A program made the position numbers and the translations under genes. Of a stretch of 61,039 nt of DNA, positions 9,317 to 18,357 are shown piece after piece. Numbering within the stretch: the stretch's first letter is position 1; each line of letters begins with the position of its first letter. Under the pieces are notes generated by a model. It ran no database searches. It was not told where the DNA came from and saw nothing but the letters and a program-made list of their open reading frames with translations. Origin of the DNA: Chlorobiales bacterium (GTDB lineage: Bacteria; Bacteroidota; Chlorobiia; Chlorobiales; Chlorobiaceae); NCBI GenBank assembly GCA_022360275.1, contig JAKSDC010000118.1, forward strand, positions 1 through 61,039. The letters run 5' to 3'.

Positions 9317-9725
9317 GAGGAATATATGTCTTGTTTGTGGAGGGCGCCTTTTGTTATTTATTTATTTTTTTTCCGATTCTGCTGGTTGATGTACTGAGTG
9401 CATTTGATGTGGCTGGCGGCGAAAATTGAGGCAATATAGTGAAAAGTCTGTTAAGGGTGCCGCTGTTAATTTGCACCACACGCCATGACTGCTCGGTTGA
9501 GCGGCACTTGTAAAGGCGGGGACAAGCGCAGGCCTGAAAAAATGAAAAGGAGATTAAGCTTTTGGAATAAGCAAGCGGTTTTATATATTTAAAGCCTTTC
9601 ATCTAAAAATTGATATGAGGGGTTTCACAGGATCGCCTTGCTGCAAAAAGCCTTTCTTTGCGTTTATGTTATGGCTATTCGATGAGTCCCGCTATTGCAA
9701 CAACAGCTTATAAGAGTTACGTTTT
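9317..9725. other. Non-coding gap between glmM and rpsT
   Basis: This 409-base gap separates the divergent glmM and rpsT genes and should hold both promoters. An AT-rich stretch near 9561-9590 (TTGGAA, then TATATT after 16 bases) is a possible plus-strand promoter, but it lies about 140 bases upstream of rpsT. I found no convincing gene or structured RNA. Confidence 0.5.
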
Positions 9726-10001
9726 ATGCCACTACACAAATCAGCTGAAAAAAGGCTCCGCCAGTCTGCGCGGCGCAACGAAAGAAACAGAGCAAGAAAG
9801 AAAGAGCTGAAAGTGCTCTTGAAAAATGTTCAGAAGCTGATAGATGCCAATGCTGAAAAAGGAGAGGTTGAAGCTGCATATCGTTCGGCCGTTCAGAAAC
9901 TTGACAGACTGGGAGTCAAGCGCTACATTCACCCTAACAAGGCATCACGGAAAAAATCTCAACTTTCGAAGATGCTGAACAGGTATGTGAAGGCAGAGTA
10001 G
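9726..10001 (+). CDS. rpsT: 30S ribosomal protein bS20
   Basis: The 91-residue, very basic, helical protein begins MPLHKSAEKRLRQSARRNERN, the classic S20 opening with K-S-A-x-K-R and R-x-x-x-R-N. It ends in a helix with KASRKKSQLSKMLN. S20 binds the 5' domain of 16S rRNA early in small-subunit assembly. The size is normal. It stands alone ahead of ruvA. Confidence 0.96.
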   Translation: MPLHKSAEKRLRQSARRNERNRARKKELKVLLKNVQKLIDANAEKGEVEAAYRSAVQKLDRLGVKRYIHPNKASRKKSQLSKMLNRYVKAE

Positions 10002-10114
10002 CGAGATTCGTACGCCCCCTCTTTGTGCGCATTATGATTCTTCTTTTGTGAAATTCGGAGCTTTTTCGTGCCTGCACGTCAGGCAGAGAGCTGTCCGGGT
10101 CCATAGATACTTTC

Positions 10115-10717
10115 ATGTTTGCATATTTTCATGGTGAGCTGGTCGAAGCTTCTCGGGATGAAGCTGTTATCGACGTTGCCGGTGTAGGGTATCGTCTGCT
10201 TATTTCTGCCGCCACCTATCATCAACTCCCTGAACCCGGAGAGCGGGTATTGGTTCTGGTACATCTCTACGTCAAGGAAGACCTGATGCAGCTTTATGGC
10301 TTTGTTGATGAAGAGGAACGCCAGCTTTTCAGGTTGTTGCTTTCTATTTCAGGTGTCGGGCCGAAACTTGCGCTCGCTATTCTTTCCGGTTTGCAGGTTC
10401 AGGAAATACAGGAGGCGATCGTTTCTAACATGCCGGAGAGGCTTTTTGAAATTTCCGGTGTAGGGAAAAAAACCGCAGCGAGGATCGTGCTTGAGCTGAG
10501 GGACAGAATACTGAAGCTGCAGCCCCCGGGCAAAGCAAAACAGTCTGCAAAAGTATCGGACAGCTCCGTACGTGACGATGCACTCGGTGCGCTGGTGACG
10601 CTTGGCTTTTCGAGACATGTTGCTCTCAAAGCGGTTGTTGCATCACAGGCAAAACTTGAAAACCCTCAAGTTGAAGATCTGGTGAAGGAATCACTGCTTG
10701 CCATTCGAACTCCGTAA
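10115..10717 (+). CDS. ruvA: Holliday junction DNA helicase subunit RuvA
   Basis: The 200-residue protein has the three RuvA domains: an N-terminal OB fold (about 1-62), tandem helix-hairpin-helix motifs (SGVGPKLALAIL near 79 and SGVGKKTAARIV near 114) and a C-terminal three-helix domain (about 150-200) that binds RuvB. The RuvA tetramer holds four-way junctions while RuvB drives branch migration. RuvB and RuvC are not encoded nearby. A small hairpin (TGCCTG/CAGGCA, 10069-10085) lies in the upstream gap. The folC gene follows after 32 bases. Confidence 0.96.
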   Translation: MFAYFHGELVEASRDEAVIDVAGVGYRLLISAATYHQLPEPGERVLVLVHLYVKEDLMQLYGFVDEEERQLFRLLLSISGVGPKLALAILSGLQVQEIQEAIVSNMPERLFEISGVGKKTAARIVLELRDRILKLQPPGKAKQSAKVSDSSVRDDALGALVTLGFSRHVALKAVVASQAKLENPQVEDLVKESLLAIRTP

Positions 10718-10749
10718 GCCGCTTTTCAGAAAATCATAGACACAGGTGA

Positions 10750-12021
10750 GTGAATTATCAGGAAGCAATTGATTTTCTTTTTCCTCTGCACAGGTTCGGG
10801 ATGAAGCCCGGACTGGAGAGGATCGAAAAGCTTTTGCATGCGGCAGGCGAGCCGCAGAAACGTTTGGGGAGGGTTGTTCATATTGCCGGTACGAACGGAA
10901 AAGGAGCCGTTGCCTGCGCGCTGGCTGCAATCTGCAGTGCCGCAGGCTATAGAACGGGACTGTATACGTCTCCACACCTTGTATCGTATACCGAGCGTGT
11001 GCGCATCAACGGGGACATGATTTCCGAATCACGGGTTGCCGAATACTGTACAGTACTCAAAAGTGATATTATCGCCGGTAAAGTTACGTTTTTCGAGGCC
11101 GCGACGGCAATGGCATTTATGTGTTTCAGTGCCGGACAAACCGAAGTTTCCGTTATTGAGACAGGTATGGGCGGCAGGCTTGACGCTACAAATGTGGTCG
11201 ATGCCGATTACGTCATCATACCGAGCATAAGCAGGGATCATACAGGCTGGCTCGGCGAAACGGTTGCCGAGATAGCAGCCGAGAAAGCAGCCATCATTAA
11301 AAAAGGGGCAAGGGTCTATACGGCAGTTCGGGATCAGGCAGCGCTCAGGGTGATTTTTGATCGGGCTGATGCTGTCGGGGCAAAAGTCTCGACGCTTCAG
11401 GGTATGGCTGAATGTGTTGTGCATTCGGTCAAGGTTGGTAAACTCGAATTTTCACTGAGAACGTCCGACGGGAACATAAAGAATTTAGAAGCTCCGGTTA
11501 CCGGCGATTTCCATGTATCGAACCTTTCGCTTGCTGCGCTGGCTGCAAGAGAGATGGGGATAGATGAACCTGCGATCAGGCAGGGGCTGTTATCGATGCG
11601 TACGTTTGGTTATCGGGCCAGGCTTGAACGTTTATCCCGCCGGCCGGATGTGCTGCTCGATGTCTCACATAATCCGGATGGCATCGAAAAAAGCGTACAA
11701 ACCCTTTTGGGTTTACGGGAGGCATACCGAAAGGTTTTTGTTGTGCTCGGGCTTGTCCGCGACAAAGAGTCGGGCGACATTGTCCGGCACTTGAGGGCGC
11801 TGACGTCTGACATCATTACCGTTGATCTTCTTTCTGAAAGAGCAATGAGGGCTGAAGATCTCGGTGATTTGTGCAGGAACGAGGGTTTTCGGGTCACGGT
11901 TACGGCAACGGTTCGTGAAGCGCTCGATGTTGCCGACAGCCTGGCAGGAGAGGATGATCTTGTTCTGATTACCGGTTCATTTTATTTGGCAGGAGAAGTA
12001 TTGCGGCTGTTGGACGGTTGA
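10750..12021 (+). CDS. folC: Folylpolyglutamate synthase / dihydrofolate synthase
   Basis: The 423-residue Mur-ligase-like enzyme adds glutamate to dihydropteroate and folates. The P-loop is GTNGKGA (47-53). MGGRLDATN marks the metal and folate site in the central domain, and DVSHNPDG opens the C-terminal domain. The start is GTG at 10750, giving MNYQEAIDFLF, a standard FolC beginning. It sits 32 bases downstream of ruvA and is probably co-transcribed with it. Confidence 0.94.
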   Translation: MNYQEAIDFLFPLHRFGMKPGLERIEKLLHAAGEPQKRLGRVVHIAGTNGKGAVACALAAICSAAGYRTGLYTSPHLVSYTERVRINGDMISESRVAEYCTVLKSDIIAGKVTFFEAATAMAFMCFSAGQTEVSVIETGMGGRLDATNVVDADYVIIPSISRDHTGWLGETVAEIAAEKAAIIKKGARVYTAVRDQAALRVIFDRADAVGAKVSTLQGMAECVVHSVKVGKLEFSLRTSDGNIKNLEAPVTGDFHVSNLSLAALAAREMGIDEPAIRQGLLSMRTFGYRARLERLSRRPDVLLDVSHNPDGIEKSVQTLLGLREAYRKVFVVLGLVRDKESGDIVRHLRALTSDIITVDLLSERAMRAEDLGDLCRNEGFRVTVTATVREALDVADSLAGEDDLVLITGSFYLAGEVLRLLDG

Positions 12022-12517
12022 GTCCTTATATGAGATTGTTTTCCTTCATCATTTCCGCGTCAAGCAAGGGAATCCGCAGCCGGTATTGAAATGTCATGTC
12101 TTATGGATGCCGGATCAACCCCGTGAAATGGATGTTTGGATTTCACAGGGAGCATAATGACTCAAGAGGGAAGGTGATTTGTCGCGAGTCACGGGTTACT
12201 TAAAAGAGATACAGACTGCTTTTTTTAGGAAAAATTTTATATTGAAGCATTACATGCTCCAGCTATCAAGCTTCCGTGTTTCAGGGTTGTGGCCGTCAGA
12301 TGGTTCAGTCATTCGTCAGGGCCTATTATCAACGATACAACTTCCGTCTATAGCTTCTTTTCAAGCTTTCATTGCACATCGCAGCACTTTTTTCCATGAG
12401 TACCGCTCATTTATGCATGGTTTGCATGGCTAATATCCAGTTTTTATTCCAGAGCACCTGCCTGCTTCTGGCAAGCCTTGTGTTTTTGTAACCATAACAA
12501 GAGATGAACAAATCATA
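12022..12517. other. Long non-coding leader region ahead of rho
   Basis: These 496 bases contain no convincing gene. An inverted repeat at 12124-12147 is described separately. An AT-rich stretch at about 12222-12245 could hold the rho promoter. A long leader ahead of rho fits the autoregulation known in other bacteria, but no specific element can be named. Confidence 0.45.
12121..12151. repeat. Inverted repeat GTGAAAT...ATTTCAC
   Basis: Arms CCCGTGAAAT (12121-12130) and ATTTCAC-A-GGG (12141-12151) flank a 10-base loop; the pairing is perfect over 7 bases and extends to the CCC/GGG ends across one bulged base. The same arms recur at 30931-30959. There is no T-run after it. Confidence 0.6.
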
Positions 12518-13807
12518 ATGTCGAACAATTCAGCTACTAAAGGTCTGGACATCAACATGCTCCAGAAAAAAAAGGTTCACGAGTTGAATGCTTTAGCAAA
12601 AGAGATAGGTGTTGTTACAGCAGGCTTGCGAAAAGAAGAACTGATATACAAAATTATCGAGGCACAGTCCCAGAAGGGGAGCAGTGCTGAAAACGGCCAG
12701 GTCATGGTCAATACCGGAGTGCTTCAGGTCATTCCTGAAGGATACGGTTTCCTTCGGTCAGCCAACTACAACTACCTGTCGTCTCCTGACGATATTTATG
12801 TTTCACCTTCCCAGATCAAGCGTTTCAACATGAGGACCGGTGACACCGTATCCGGGCAGGTTCGTGCGCCGAAAGAGGGCGAGAGATTTTTTGCGCTGCT
12901 GAAAATAAATACGATTGACGGCAAGGATCCCGAGATTACCAGGGAACGGCCGTTTTTCGACAACCTTACCCCCCTGTTTCCGCGTGATCGACTGAGACTG
13001 GAAACCGTACAGAACGATTATTGCGGAAGGATTATGGATATTTTCACTCCTATAGGGAAAGGACAAAGGGGATTGATTGTTGCGCAACCGAAAACCGGTA
13101 AAACGATGCTCCTGCAAACGGTTGCAAATGCTATCATTAAAAACCATCCGGAAGTATACCTCATCGTTCTGCTGATTGACGAACGTCCTGAAGAGGTAAC
13201 CGACATGGAAAGAAGCGTTCCGGCGGAGGTGGTTAGTTCGACATTTGATGAAGACCCCGAACGCCATGTACAGGTTGCGGATATGGTTCTTGAGAAAGCA
13301 AAACGTCTTGTTGAAGTTGGAACGGATGTTGTTATCCTGCTGGACTCGATAACCCGCCTTGCGAGGGCGCATAATACCATTATTCCTCATTCGGGCAAGA
13401 TTCTTTCGGGAGGTATCGATGCAAACGCATTGACGAAGCCGAAGAGGTTTTTCGGTGCGGCGAGAAACATTGAGGAAGGCGGCAGCCTCACCATCATCGC
13501 CACAGCACTTGTCGATACAGGGTCAAGGATGGATGATGTTATTTTCGAGGAGTTCAAGGGAACGGGAAACATGGAGCTTGTTCTCGACAGGCGTCTTTCT
13601 GAACGACGCATTTTCCCGGCAATAGATATTCTGCGTTCCGGTACCAGAAAGGAGGAATTGCTGTTTTCCCAGGAAGAGCTTTCGAGAACCTGGCTTTTGC
13701 GTAAATATCTTGCCGACAAGAACCCGATCGAGTGCATGGAATTCATGCGGGAAAAGATTGTCGAAACAAAGGACAACAAAGAATTTTTCAAGTATATGAA
13801 CGCCTGA
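12518..13807 (+). CDS. rho: Transcription termination factor Rho
   Basis: The 429-residue hexameric RNA helicase ends untranslated transcripts. It has an N-terminal Rho helix-loop domain (about 12-50), a cold-shock-like RNA-binding domain with GYGFLR (75-80), and a RecA-type ATPase core with PKTGKTMLLQ (191-200), the acidic Walker B region followed by LLDSITRLARA, and a Q/R-loop with GSLTIIATALVDTGSRMD. The length is close to E. coli Rho. It is preceded by a long leader, and a short basic protein gene and two tRNAs follow. Confidence 0.97.
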   Translation: MSNNSATKGLDINMLQKKKVHELNALAKEIGVVTAGLRKEELIYKIIEAQSQKGSSAENGQVMVNTGVLQVIPEGYGFLRSANYNYLSSPDDIYVSPSQIKRFNMRTGDTVSGQVRAPKEGERFFALLKINTIDGKDPEITRERPFFDNLTPLFPRDRLRLETVQNDYCGRIMDIFTPIGKGQRGLIVAQPKTGKTMLLQTVANAIIKNHPEVYLIVLLIDERPEEVTDMERSVPAEVVSSTFDEDPERHVQVADMVLEKAKRLVEVGTDVVILLDSITRLARAHNTIIPHSGKILSGGIDANALTKPKRFFGAARNIEEGGSLTIIATALVDTGSRMDDVIFEEFKGTGNMELVLDRRLSERRIFPAIDILRSGTRKEELLFSQEELSRTWLLRKYLADKNPIECMEFMREKIVETKDNKEFFKYMNA

Positions 13808-14038
13808 GGAATCAGCCGGCAGTAGGCAAGCTCAGGACATCATTGAGAGGAGCAGAGGGCGGGAGCGTATTTGCGGAATCCTTTCGCGTTGGTTTTGGCC
13901 CTTTCATGTTACGGCATAATATTGTAACTTTTTTTTGCTTCCGGCTTTCCGGTGCCCCTTTTTCAATGCGATGTTTGTATTTTATAACCCGAGACCGTAT
14001 ATTGTTGGCCTTTAAAACACGAGTAAAGTCTTTCGTAT

Positions 14039-14146
14039 ATGCCTTGCGGAAAGAAAAGAAAACGTCATAAGATGGCGGTGCACAAGCGCAAGAAAATGCG
14101 CCGCAAGAACCGTCATAAGAAGCGCTTGAGATACCAGAACAAGTAG
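14039..14146 (+). CDS. Tiny basic AURKAIP1/COX24-domain protein
   Basis: A 35-codon gene begins MPCGKKRKRHKM and consists almost wholly of Lys, Arg and His (20 or more basic residues), ending RLRYQNK. This is the pattern of the AURKAIP1/COX24 (mitochondrial mS38-like) small proteins annotated in Bacteroidota and Chlorobiota, expected to associate with the ribosome. The role is inferred from that family and the composition. The gene lies between rho and tRNA-Lys. The upstream ribosome-binding site is weak (GAGTAAAG about 10 bases before ATG). Confidence 0.82.
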   Translation: MPCGKKRKRHKMAVHKRKKMRRKNRHKKRLRYQNK

Positions 14147-14187
14147 CTCTGGCGGGACAGGTTTTTGTTTTATAAAGGAGTTCGGTT

Positions 14188-14260
14188 GAGAATATAGCTC
14201 AGTTGGTAGAGCAACTGCCTTTTAAGCAGTGGGTCGAAGGTTCGAGTCCTTCTATTCTCA
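14188..14260 (+). tRNA. tRNA-Lys (anticodon TTT)
   Basis: The 73-base cloverleaf has acceptor arms GAGAATA/TATTCTC, a D arm with AGCTC..GAGC, an anticodon stem ACTGC/GCAGT enclosing loop CTTTTAA (anticodon TTT) and a T arm with GGTTCGAGTCC. The discriminator is A; CCA is not encoded. Confidence 0.97.
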
Positions 14261-14299
14261 CAAAGGCGGTACAGGTGACAGGGTGCCGTTTTTTGTAAG

Positions 14300-14381
14300 G
14301 CCCGAGTGGTGGAATTGGTAGACACACTATCTTGAGGGGGTAGCGCCGAAAGGTGTAGGAGTTCGAATCTCCTCTCGGGCA
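14300..14381 (+). tRNA. tRNA-Leu (anticodon GAG)
   Basis: The 82-base class II tRNA has acceptor arms GCCCGAG/CTCGGGC, anticodon stem CTATC/GGTAG with loop TTGAGGG (anticodon GAG), an extended variable arm and a T loop with GTTCGAATC. The discriminator is A and CCA is not encoded. It lies 39 bases after tRNA-Lys, so the two are probably one transcript. Confidence 0.96.
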
Positions 14382-14396
14382 CATGGTATTTTTCGG

Positions 14397-14418
14397 GCCG
14401 CTTTACGCGGCTTTTTTT
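14397..14418 (+). terminator. Intrinsic terminator after the tRNA pair
   Basis: Stem GCCGC/GCGGC with loop TTTAC is followed at once by seven T residues. It ends the tRNA-Lys/tRNA-Leu transcript just ahead of the TRAP transporter genes. Confidence 0.9.
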
Positions 14419-14447
14419 GTGATACCCTTTAAATTCTGCATCAGACA

Positions 14448-14966
14448 GTGCGGTTTCTCAAAGCATATATCCGTACAATCGATGCCCTTACCGAGCGCAC
14501 GGGCAGGGGCGTGAGCTGGCTGGCGCTTCTGCTGGTTCTTGTCGTTGTCTATGATGTTTTCACGCGCTACGTGCTTTCATCGAGCAGCGTTGCCGTTCAG
14601 GAACTTGAATGGCATATTTTTTCCCTGCTGTTTTTACTTGCCGCAGCCTATACACTGAAACACAACAAGCATGTCCGGGTCGATATTTTCTATGTCCGGT
14701 TGACCGAAAAGCAGCGTGCGCTGGTGAACATTGTCGGCGGGGTGCTTTTTCTTCTTCCCTTTACAGCGGTTGTCGTGTTTGCGTCATGGTCGTTTGTGAG
14801 CAGCTCGTTTTTCATTTTCGAGTCATCACCCGATCCGGGAGGGCTTCCTTACAGGTATGTGCTGAAAGCCGCTATTCCTGTAGGTTTCGTGCTGTTTCTG
14901 GTTCAAGGGGTTGCCGAGATTTTTCGCTCCGTTCTTGTCATGGCTGATAAACCGGATACGGAGTAG
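14448..14966 (+). CDS. dctQ: TRAP transporter small permease (DctQ)
   Basis: The 172-residue protein has four predicted membrane helices (about 20-42, 52-68, 94-115, 138-160), the DctQ fold. The segment with ELEWHIFSLLFLLAAAYTL is the usual family landmark. It forms the membrane part of a Na+-dependent tripartite carrier with DctM. The start is a GTG at 14448. The large subunit follows directly, within 6 bases. The matching binding protein is on the opposite strand downstream. Confidence 0.9.
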   Translation: MRFLKAYIRTIDALTERTGRGVSWLALLLVLVVVYDVFTRYVLSSSSVAVQELEWHIFSLLFLLAAAYTLKHNKHVRVDIFYVRLTEKQRALVNIVGGVLFLLPFTAVVVFASWSFVSSSFFIFESSPDPGGLPYRYVLKAAIPVGFVLFLVQGVAEIFRSVLVMADKPDTE

Positions 14967-14972
14967 TTGGTT

Positions 14973-16292
14973 ATGGAGATGCTTCCCTTTGTCATGTTTG
15001 CCGCAGTGTTTCTTCTGCTGCTGCTTGGATACCCGGTTGCCCTGACCCTTGGGGGCGTTTCGGTCATCTTCGGCGTTTTGGCGTTTGGCATGGATTTTTT
15101 TGCTTTACTGCCGTTGAGGATATGGGGAACGATGACGAACTATGTGCTTTTGGCCGTTCCTCTGTTTATTTTCATGGGCGTGATGCTTGAAAAATCGGGA
15201 ATAGCCGAGAAACTGCTGGAGACGATGGGAATGCTTTTCGGCCGCTTCCGCGGAGGGCTGGCAGTCTCCGTTGTTATCGTCGGGGCATTGCTTGCCGCGT
15301 CAACAGGCATTGTCGGAGCAACCGTCGTGACCATGGGGCTGATGAGCCTGCCTGCAATGCTTAAAAGGGGGTATGACCCGGAGCTTGCTACCGGAACGAT
15401 TGCCGCTTCGGGTACCCTCGGCCAGATCATTCCACCAAGTATTGTACTGGTCCTGCTTGGCAGCATACTCAATGTGTCGGTAGGGGACATGTTTATCGGT
15501 GCAATGGTCCCCGGTTTTGTGCTCGTGACGCTCTACCTGCTCTATATCGTCGGGCTTGGTATATTACGCCCGAAACTGATGCCTGCGATTCCTGTTGCGG
15601 AAATCCGCGCGTTTAAAGGGGGAAGTCCCTGGAAAACCATTATTGAGGCATTCGTTATTCCTTTCGTGTTGATTGTCGCAGTTCTCGGTTCCATTTTTGC
15701 CGGGATCGCTTCGCCGACGGAGGCCGCAGCGATAGGTGCTTTCGGGGCGTTACTATTGACATTGTTTCAGCGCAAACTTTCCCTTGATGTTTTACGAGGA
15801 GTGATGCGGGAGACGACATGGCTGACCTCGATGGTGTTTATTATTCTTGTCGGAGCAAGTGCATTCACCCTTGTGTTCAGGGGTATGCATGGCGACCGCT
15901 ATCTTTCGGAGATGATTGTTCAGGCGAATTTTCAACCCGAGCTTTTCCTGGCTATCGTCATGATAGGGGTGTTTATTGCCGGCTTTTTCATTGATTTCAT
16001 AGAGATCATTTTCATTGTCGTGCCTGTCGTGGCACCGATATTCGTGGCTTTCGGTGTGGATCTTTTATGGGTAGGAGTACTGCTCGCAATGAACCTCCAG
16101 GCTTCTTTCCTGACCCCGCCTTTCGGGTTTTCCCTTTTCTACCTCAAAGGCGTTGCTCCGAAAGAAGTAACTACCGGTCATCTCTACCGCGGGATCATAC
16201 CCTTTATCAGTATTCAACTGTTGATGCTGGCGCTGATTATTCTATTCCCGGAGCTGGTTACCTGGCTGCCGGAAGTCTTGTCGGGAAGATAG
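14973..16292 (+). CDS. dctM: TRAP transporter large permease (DctM)
   Basis: About 439 residues with 12 or so membrane helices form the transport channel. Family landmarks are a Gly-rich LGGVSVIFG segment near the N-terminus, GTLGQIIPPSIVLVLLG (the scoop-like half-helix of DctM) and a second P-P motif, FLTPPFGFSLFYL, near the C-terminus. I chose ATG at 14973; a TTG at 14967, directly after the dctQ stop, would add two residues. The substrate is set by the binding protein, here probably the facing TakP-like DctP. The two genes converge at 16292/16364; a hairpin CAGGCA/TGCCTG (16318-16341) lies between them. Confidence 0.92.
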   Translation: MEMLPFVMFAAVFLLLLLGYPVALTLGGVSVIFGVLAFGMDFFALLPLRIWGTMTNYVLLAVPLFIFMGVMLEKSGIAEKLLETMGMLFGRFRGGLAVSVVIVGALLAASTGIVGATVVTMGLMSLPAMLKRGYDPELATGTIAASGTLGQIIPPSIVLVLLGSILNVSVGDMFIGAMVPGFVLVTLYLLYIVGLGILRPKLMPAIPVAEIRAFKGGSPWKTIIEAFVIPFVLIVAVLGSIFAGIASPTEAAAIGAFGALLLTLFQRKLSLDVLRGVMRETTWLTSMVFIILVGASAFTLVFRGMHGDRYLSEMIVQANFQPELFLAIVMIGVFIAGFFIDFIEIIFIVVPVVAPIFVAFGVDLLWVGVLLAMNLQASFLTPPFGFSLFYLKGVAPKEVTTGHLYRGIIPFISIQLLMLALIILFPELVTWLPEVLSGR

Positions 16293-16363
16293 TTTTCAGT
16301 CATCAGACTTCAGCTGGCAGGCAAAAAAACGGTGGTGCCTGAGAAATACAGATACGTTTCAGC

Positions 16364-17497
16364 TTACAAATTTTTTGTGTAGTAGATTTTTTCCGAAATA
16401 TCCGCCCATGGCGTTATCTGGGTACGGAAAGAAGCGTACGCATCGTAAATCTTTTTGCTCTGAGCGTCGTTCAAAACAACCTCCTCGATTACCTCGGCAG
16501 AATAGGATCGCAGCTGTTCGAGCACTTCGTCAGGAAACGGTCTCAGATCGACATTTTCTTCATTGACAAGTTTCTGAAGGTAGATATTGTTCTGGGACTC
16601 AAACTCACAAAGCATCCAGTGATGTACCCGTGCTGCGGCATTACGGACAATCTGCTGCAAATCCGAGGATAGTTTCGAGAAAGCATGCTTGTTGATAAAG
16701 AACTCCAGATTTGTGCCGGGCTCATGCCAGCCGGGGTAATAGTAGTAGCGTGCTACTTTGTAAAAACCCTCTATATAGTCATGGTAAGGACCTATCCATT
16801 CGGTTGCATCGATGACGCCTCGTTCAAGGTTTGTGTAGATCTCGCCGCCTGCCGACAGTATTGCAGAGCCTCCGGCTTTGGAAATAACTTTGCCTCCCAG
16901 TCCCGGTATTCTCATTTTGAGGCCTTTGAGGTCACTGACGGAATTGATTTCCTTATTGAACCAGCCGCCCATCTGCATAGCTGTATTTCCGCCCGGCAGA
17001 GGGATCAGATTGAAAGGGGCATACACCTCTTCCCACAGTTCGAGTCCTCCGCCGCTTATAATCCAGGCGTTCGCCTGCTGCGGGTTCATGCCGAATGGAA
17101 CGGCCGCAAAAAACTGTGCCGCGGGAACCTTGCCGGCCCAGTAGTAGGATGCGCCATGGCCGATTTCGGCAGTGCCCTGACTGACAGCGTCAAACGCTTC
17201 GAGTGCCGGGACCAGCTCTCCCCCTCCATAGACCTGGATTTCAAGGTTTCCTCTCGACATTTCCTTGACCCATTGAGCGAACAGTTTCGGACCTTCCTGG
17301 ACAACAGGCATTGTCGGCGACCATGTGGTAAGCATTTTCCACTGGAATTTCTTGCCTGTGTGTATTGCAGGGATATCCGAGGGTGCTGAAGATGGTTTGC
17401 TGCACCCTGTGTTGAAGAGAGGGGTACTCAATGCAAGCGATGCAGCTCCGGCCTGCAGCGAGCGTTTCAGAAAATCGCGTCTGGGATTGTCTGTCAT
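16364..17497 (-). CDS. dctP: TRAP transporter solute-binding protein, TakP-like (2-oxo acid type)
   Basis: The protein starts MTDNPRRDFLKR, a twin-arginine signal, followed by a hydrophobic stretch ending near a Cys (NTGC), so it may be a Tat-exported lipoprotein. The mature part shows HGASYYWAGK, GGEIYTNLERGVIDATEW and YYYYPGWHEPG. These match my memory of Rhodobacter TakP, which binds 2-oxo acids such as pyruvate. Pyruvate or a related acid is thus a reasonable but unproven ligand. ATG at 17497 gives about 376 residues; the frame stays open to 17593 but that part precedes the Tat signal. It converges with dctM and is divergent from etfB. Confidence 0.87.
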   Translation of the reverse strand: MTDNPRRDFLKRSLQAGAASLALSTPLFNTGCSKPSSAPSDIPAIHTGKKFQWKMLTTWSPTMPVVQEGPKLFAQWVKEMSRGNLEIQVYGGGELVPALEAFDAVSQGTAEIGHGASYYWAGKVPAAQFFAAVPFGMNPQQANAWIISGGGLELWEEVYAPFNLIPLPGGNTAMQMGGWFNKEINSVSDLKGLKMRIPGLGGKVISKAGGSAILSAGGEIYTNLERGVIDATEWIGPYHDYIEGFYKVARYYYYPGWHEPGTNLEFFINKHAFSKLSSDLQQIVRNAAARVHHWMLCEFESQNNIYLQKLVNEENVDLRPFPDEVLEQLRSYSAEVIEEVVLNDAQSKKIYDAYASFRTQITPWADISEKIYYTKNL

Positions 17498-17610
17498 GGA
17501 CCACGCCGGTTTAACGGGTTTTTTTGGATTATCAGCAATAACGTTATAAAATAATGTAAAATACTTTTTTTGTTCGAGGAAGAGATAGGGCATAACAAAC
17601 GACGAAATTC

Positions 17611-18354
17611 ATGAATATTGCTGTTTGCATCAATCAGGTGCCTGATACGGCTTCGAGGATAGAGGTCAAGGATGCTGTCATTGATACCGGCTATCTCAAC
17701 ATGGTGCTTAACCCTTATGACGAATATGCCTTGGAAGAGGCCGTCAGATTGAAAACGCAGCGCGCCGGTGTCATGGTAACGGCTTTTTCTGCCGGAGAAA
17801 AAACGCGTTATGACATTCTCCGCAGAGCTCTGGCAATGGGGGCTGACCATGCCTGCCTGGTAGAAGGCGGGAGCAGTGAGGACTCCCGTTCCGTAGCTGC
17901 AAGCCTCAACAAGGCGATCCGGTCGCATTACGGCGGGCTTCCCGATCTTGTTTTCTGCGGCAGGGAATCCTCGGATTGTAACCGTGCCCAGGTTCCGCTC
18001 ATGCTTGCTGAAATGCTAGGCGCAGCAGCTCTCAGCGCCGTGACAAAACTGTCAATGCAGAGTGATGCGTTACGCGTGTGGCGTGAAATAGAAGGGGGTG
18101 TTGAGGAGTTTTTGCTTTTCCCGCCAGCCGTGATAACGACCGAAAAAGGCTTGAATGTGCCGAGGAAAACAAGCATCAAGGCGGTCATGAAAGCCCGGAA
18201 ACAGACGGTATTACATATCGACGGTTCCGTTGAAGAGCCGCCGTCTGTTTTGTACCGGGACTTTTCGGCCATAAACCATGAAAGAAACTGCAGATTTTTC
18301 GACACCGCAGAAGAGCTTGTCAAGGCGCTGCATGAAGAGAGGGGGGTAGTGTAG
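17611..18354 (+). CDS. etfB: Electron transfer flavoprotein beta subunit
   Basis: The 247-residue protein begins MNIAVCINQVPDT and contains NPYDEYALEEA (about 35-45), the classic EtfB opening. The central GRESSD..RAQVP stretch matches the nucleotide-binding loop, which in bifurcating forms often reads G-R-Q-A-I-D-G-D. A TTEKGLNVPRKTSIKAVMKA helix closes the core. ETF shuttles electrons between dehydrogenases and a quinone or ferredoxin partner. No acyl-CoA dehydrogenase or FixC/FixX gene is adjacent, so its partner is unknown. etfA follows after 3 bases. Confidence 0.88.
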   Translation: MNIAVCINQVPDTASRIEVKDAVIDTGYLNMVLNPYDEYALEEAVRLKTQRAGVMVTAFSAGEKTRYDILRRALAMGADHACLVEGGSSEDSRSVAASLNKAIRSHYGGLPDLVFCGRESSDCNRAQVPLMLAEMLGAAALSAVTKLSMQSDALRVWREIEGGVEEFLLFPPAVITTEKGLNVPRKTSIKAVMKARKQTVLHIDGSVEEPPSVLYRDFSAINHERNCRFFDTAEELVKALHEERGVV

Positions 18355-18357
18355 ATA

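Noticed and set aside
9354..9602. 82-codon minus-strand frame in the glmM-rpsT gap
   Set aside because: Composition and lack of a ribosome-binding site or family make a real gene unlikely.
12179..12433. 84-codon plus-strand frame in the rho leader
   Set aside because: No start signal or family; the residue pattern looks random.
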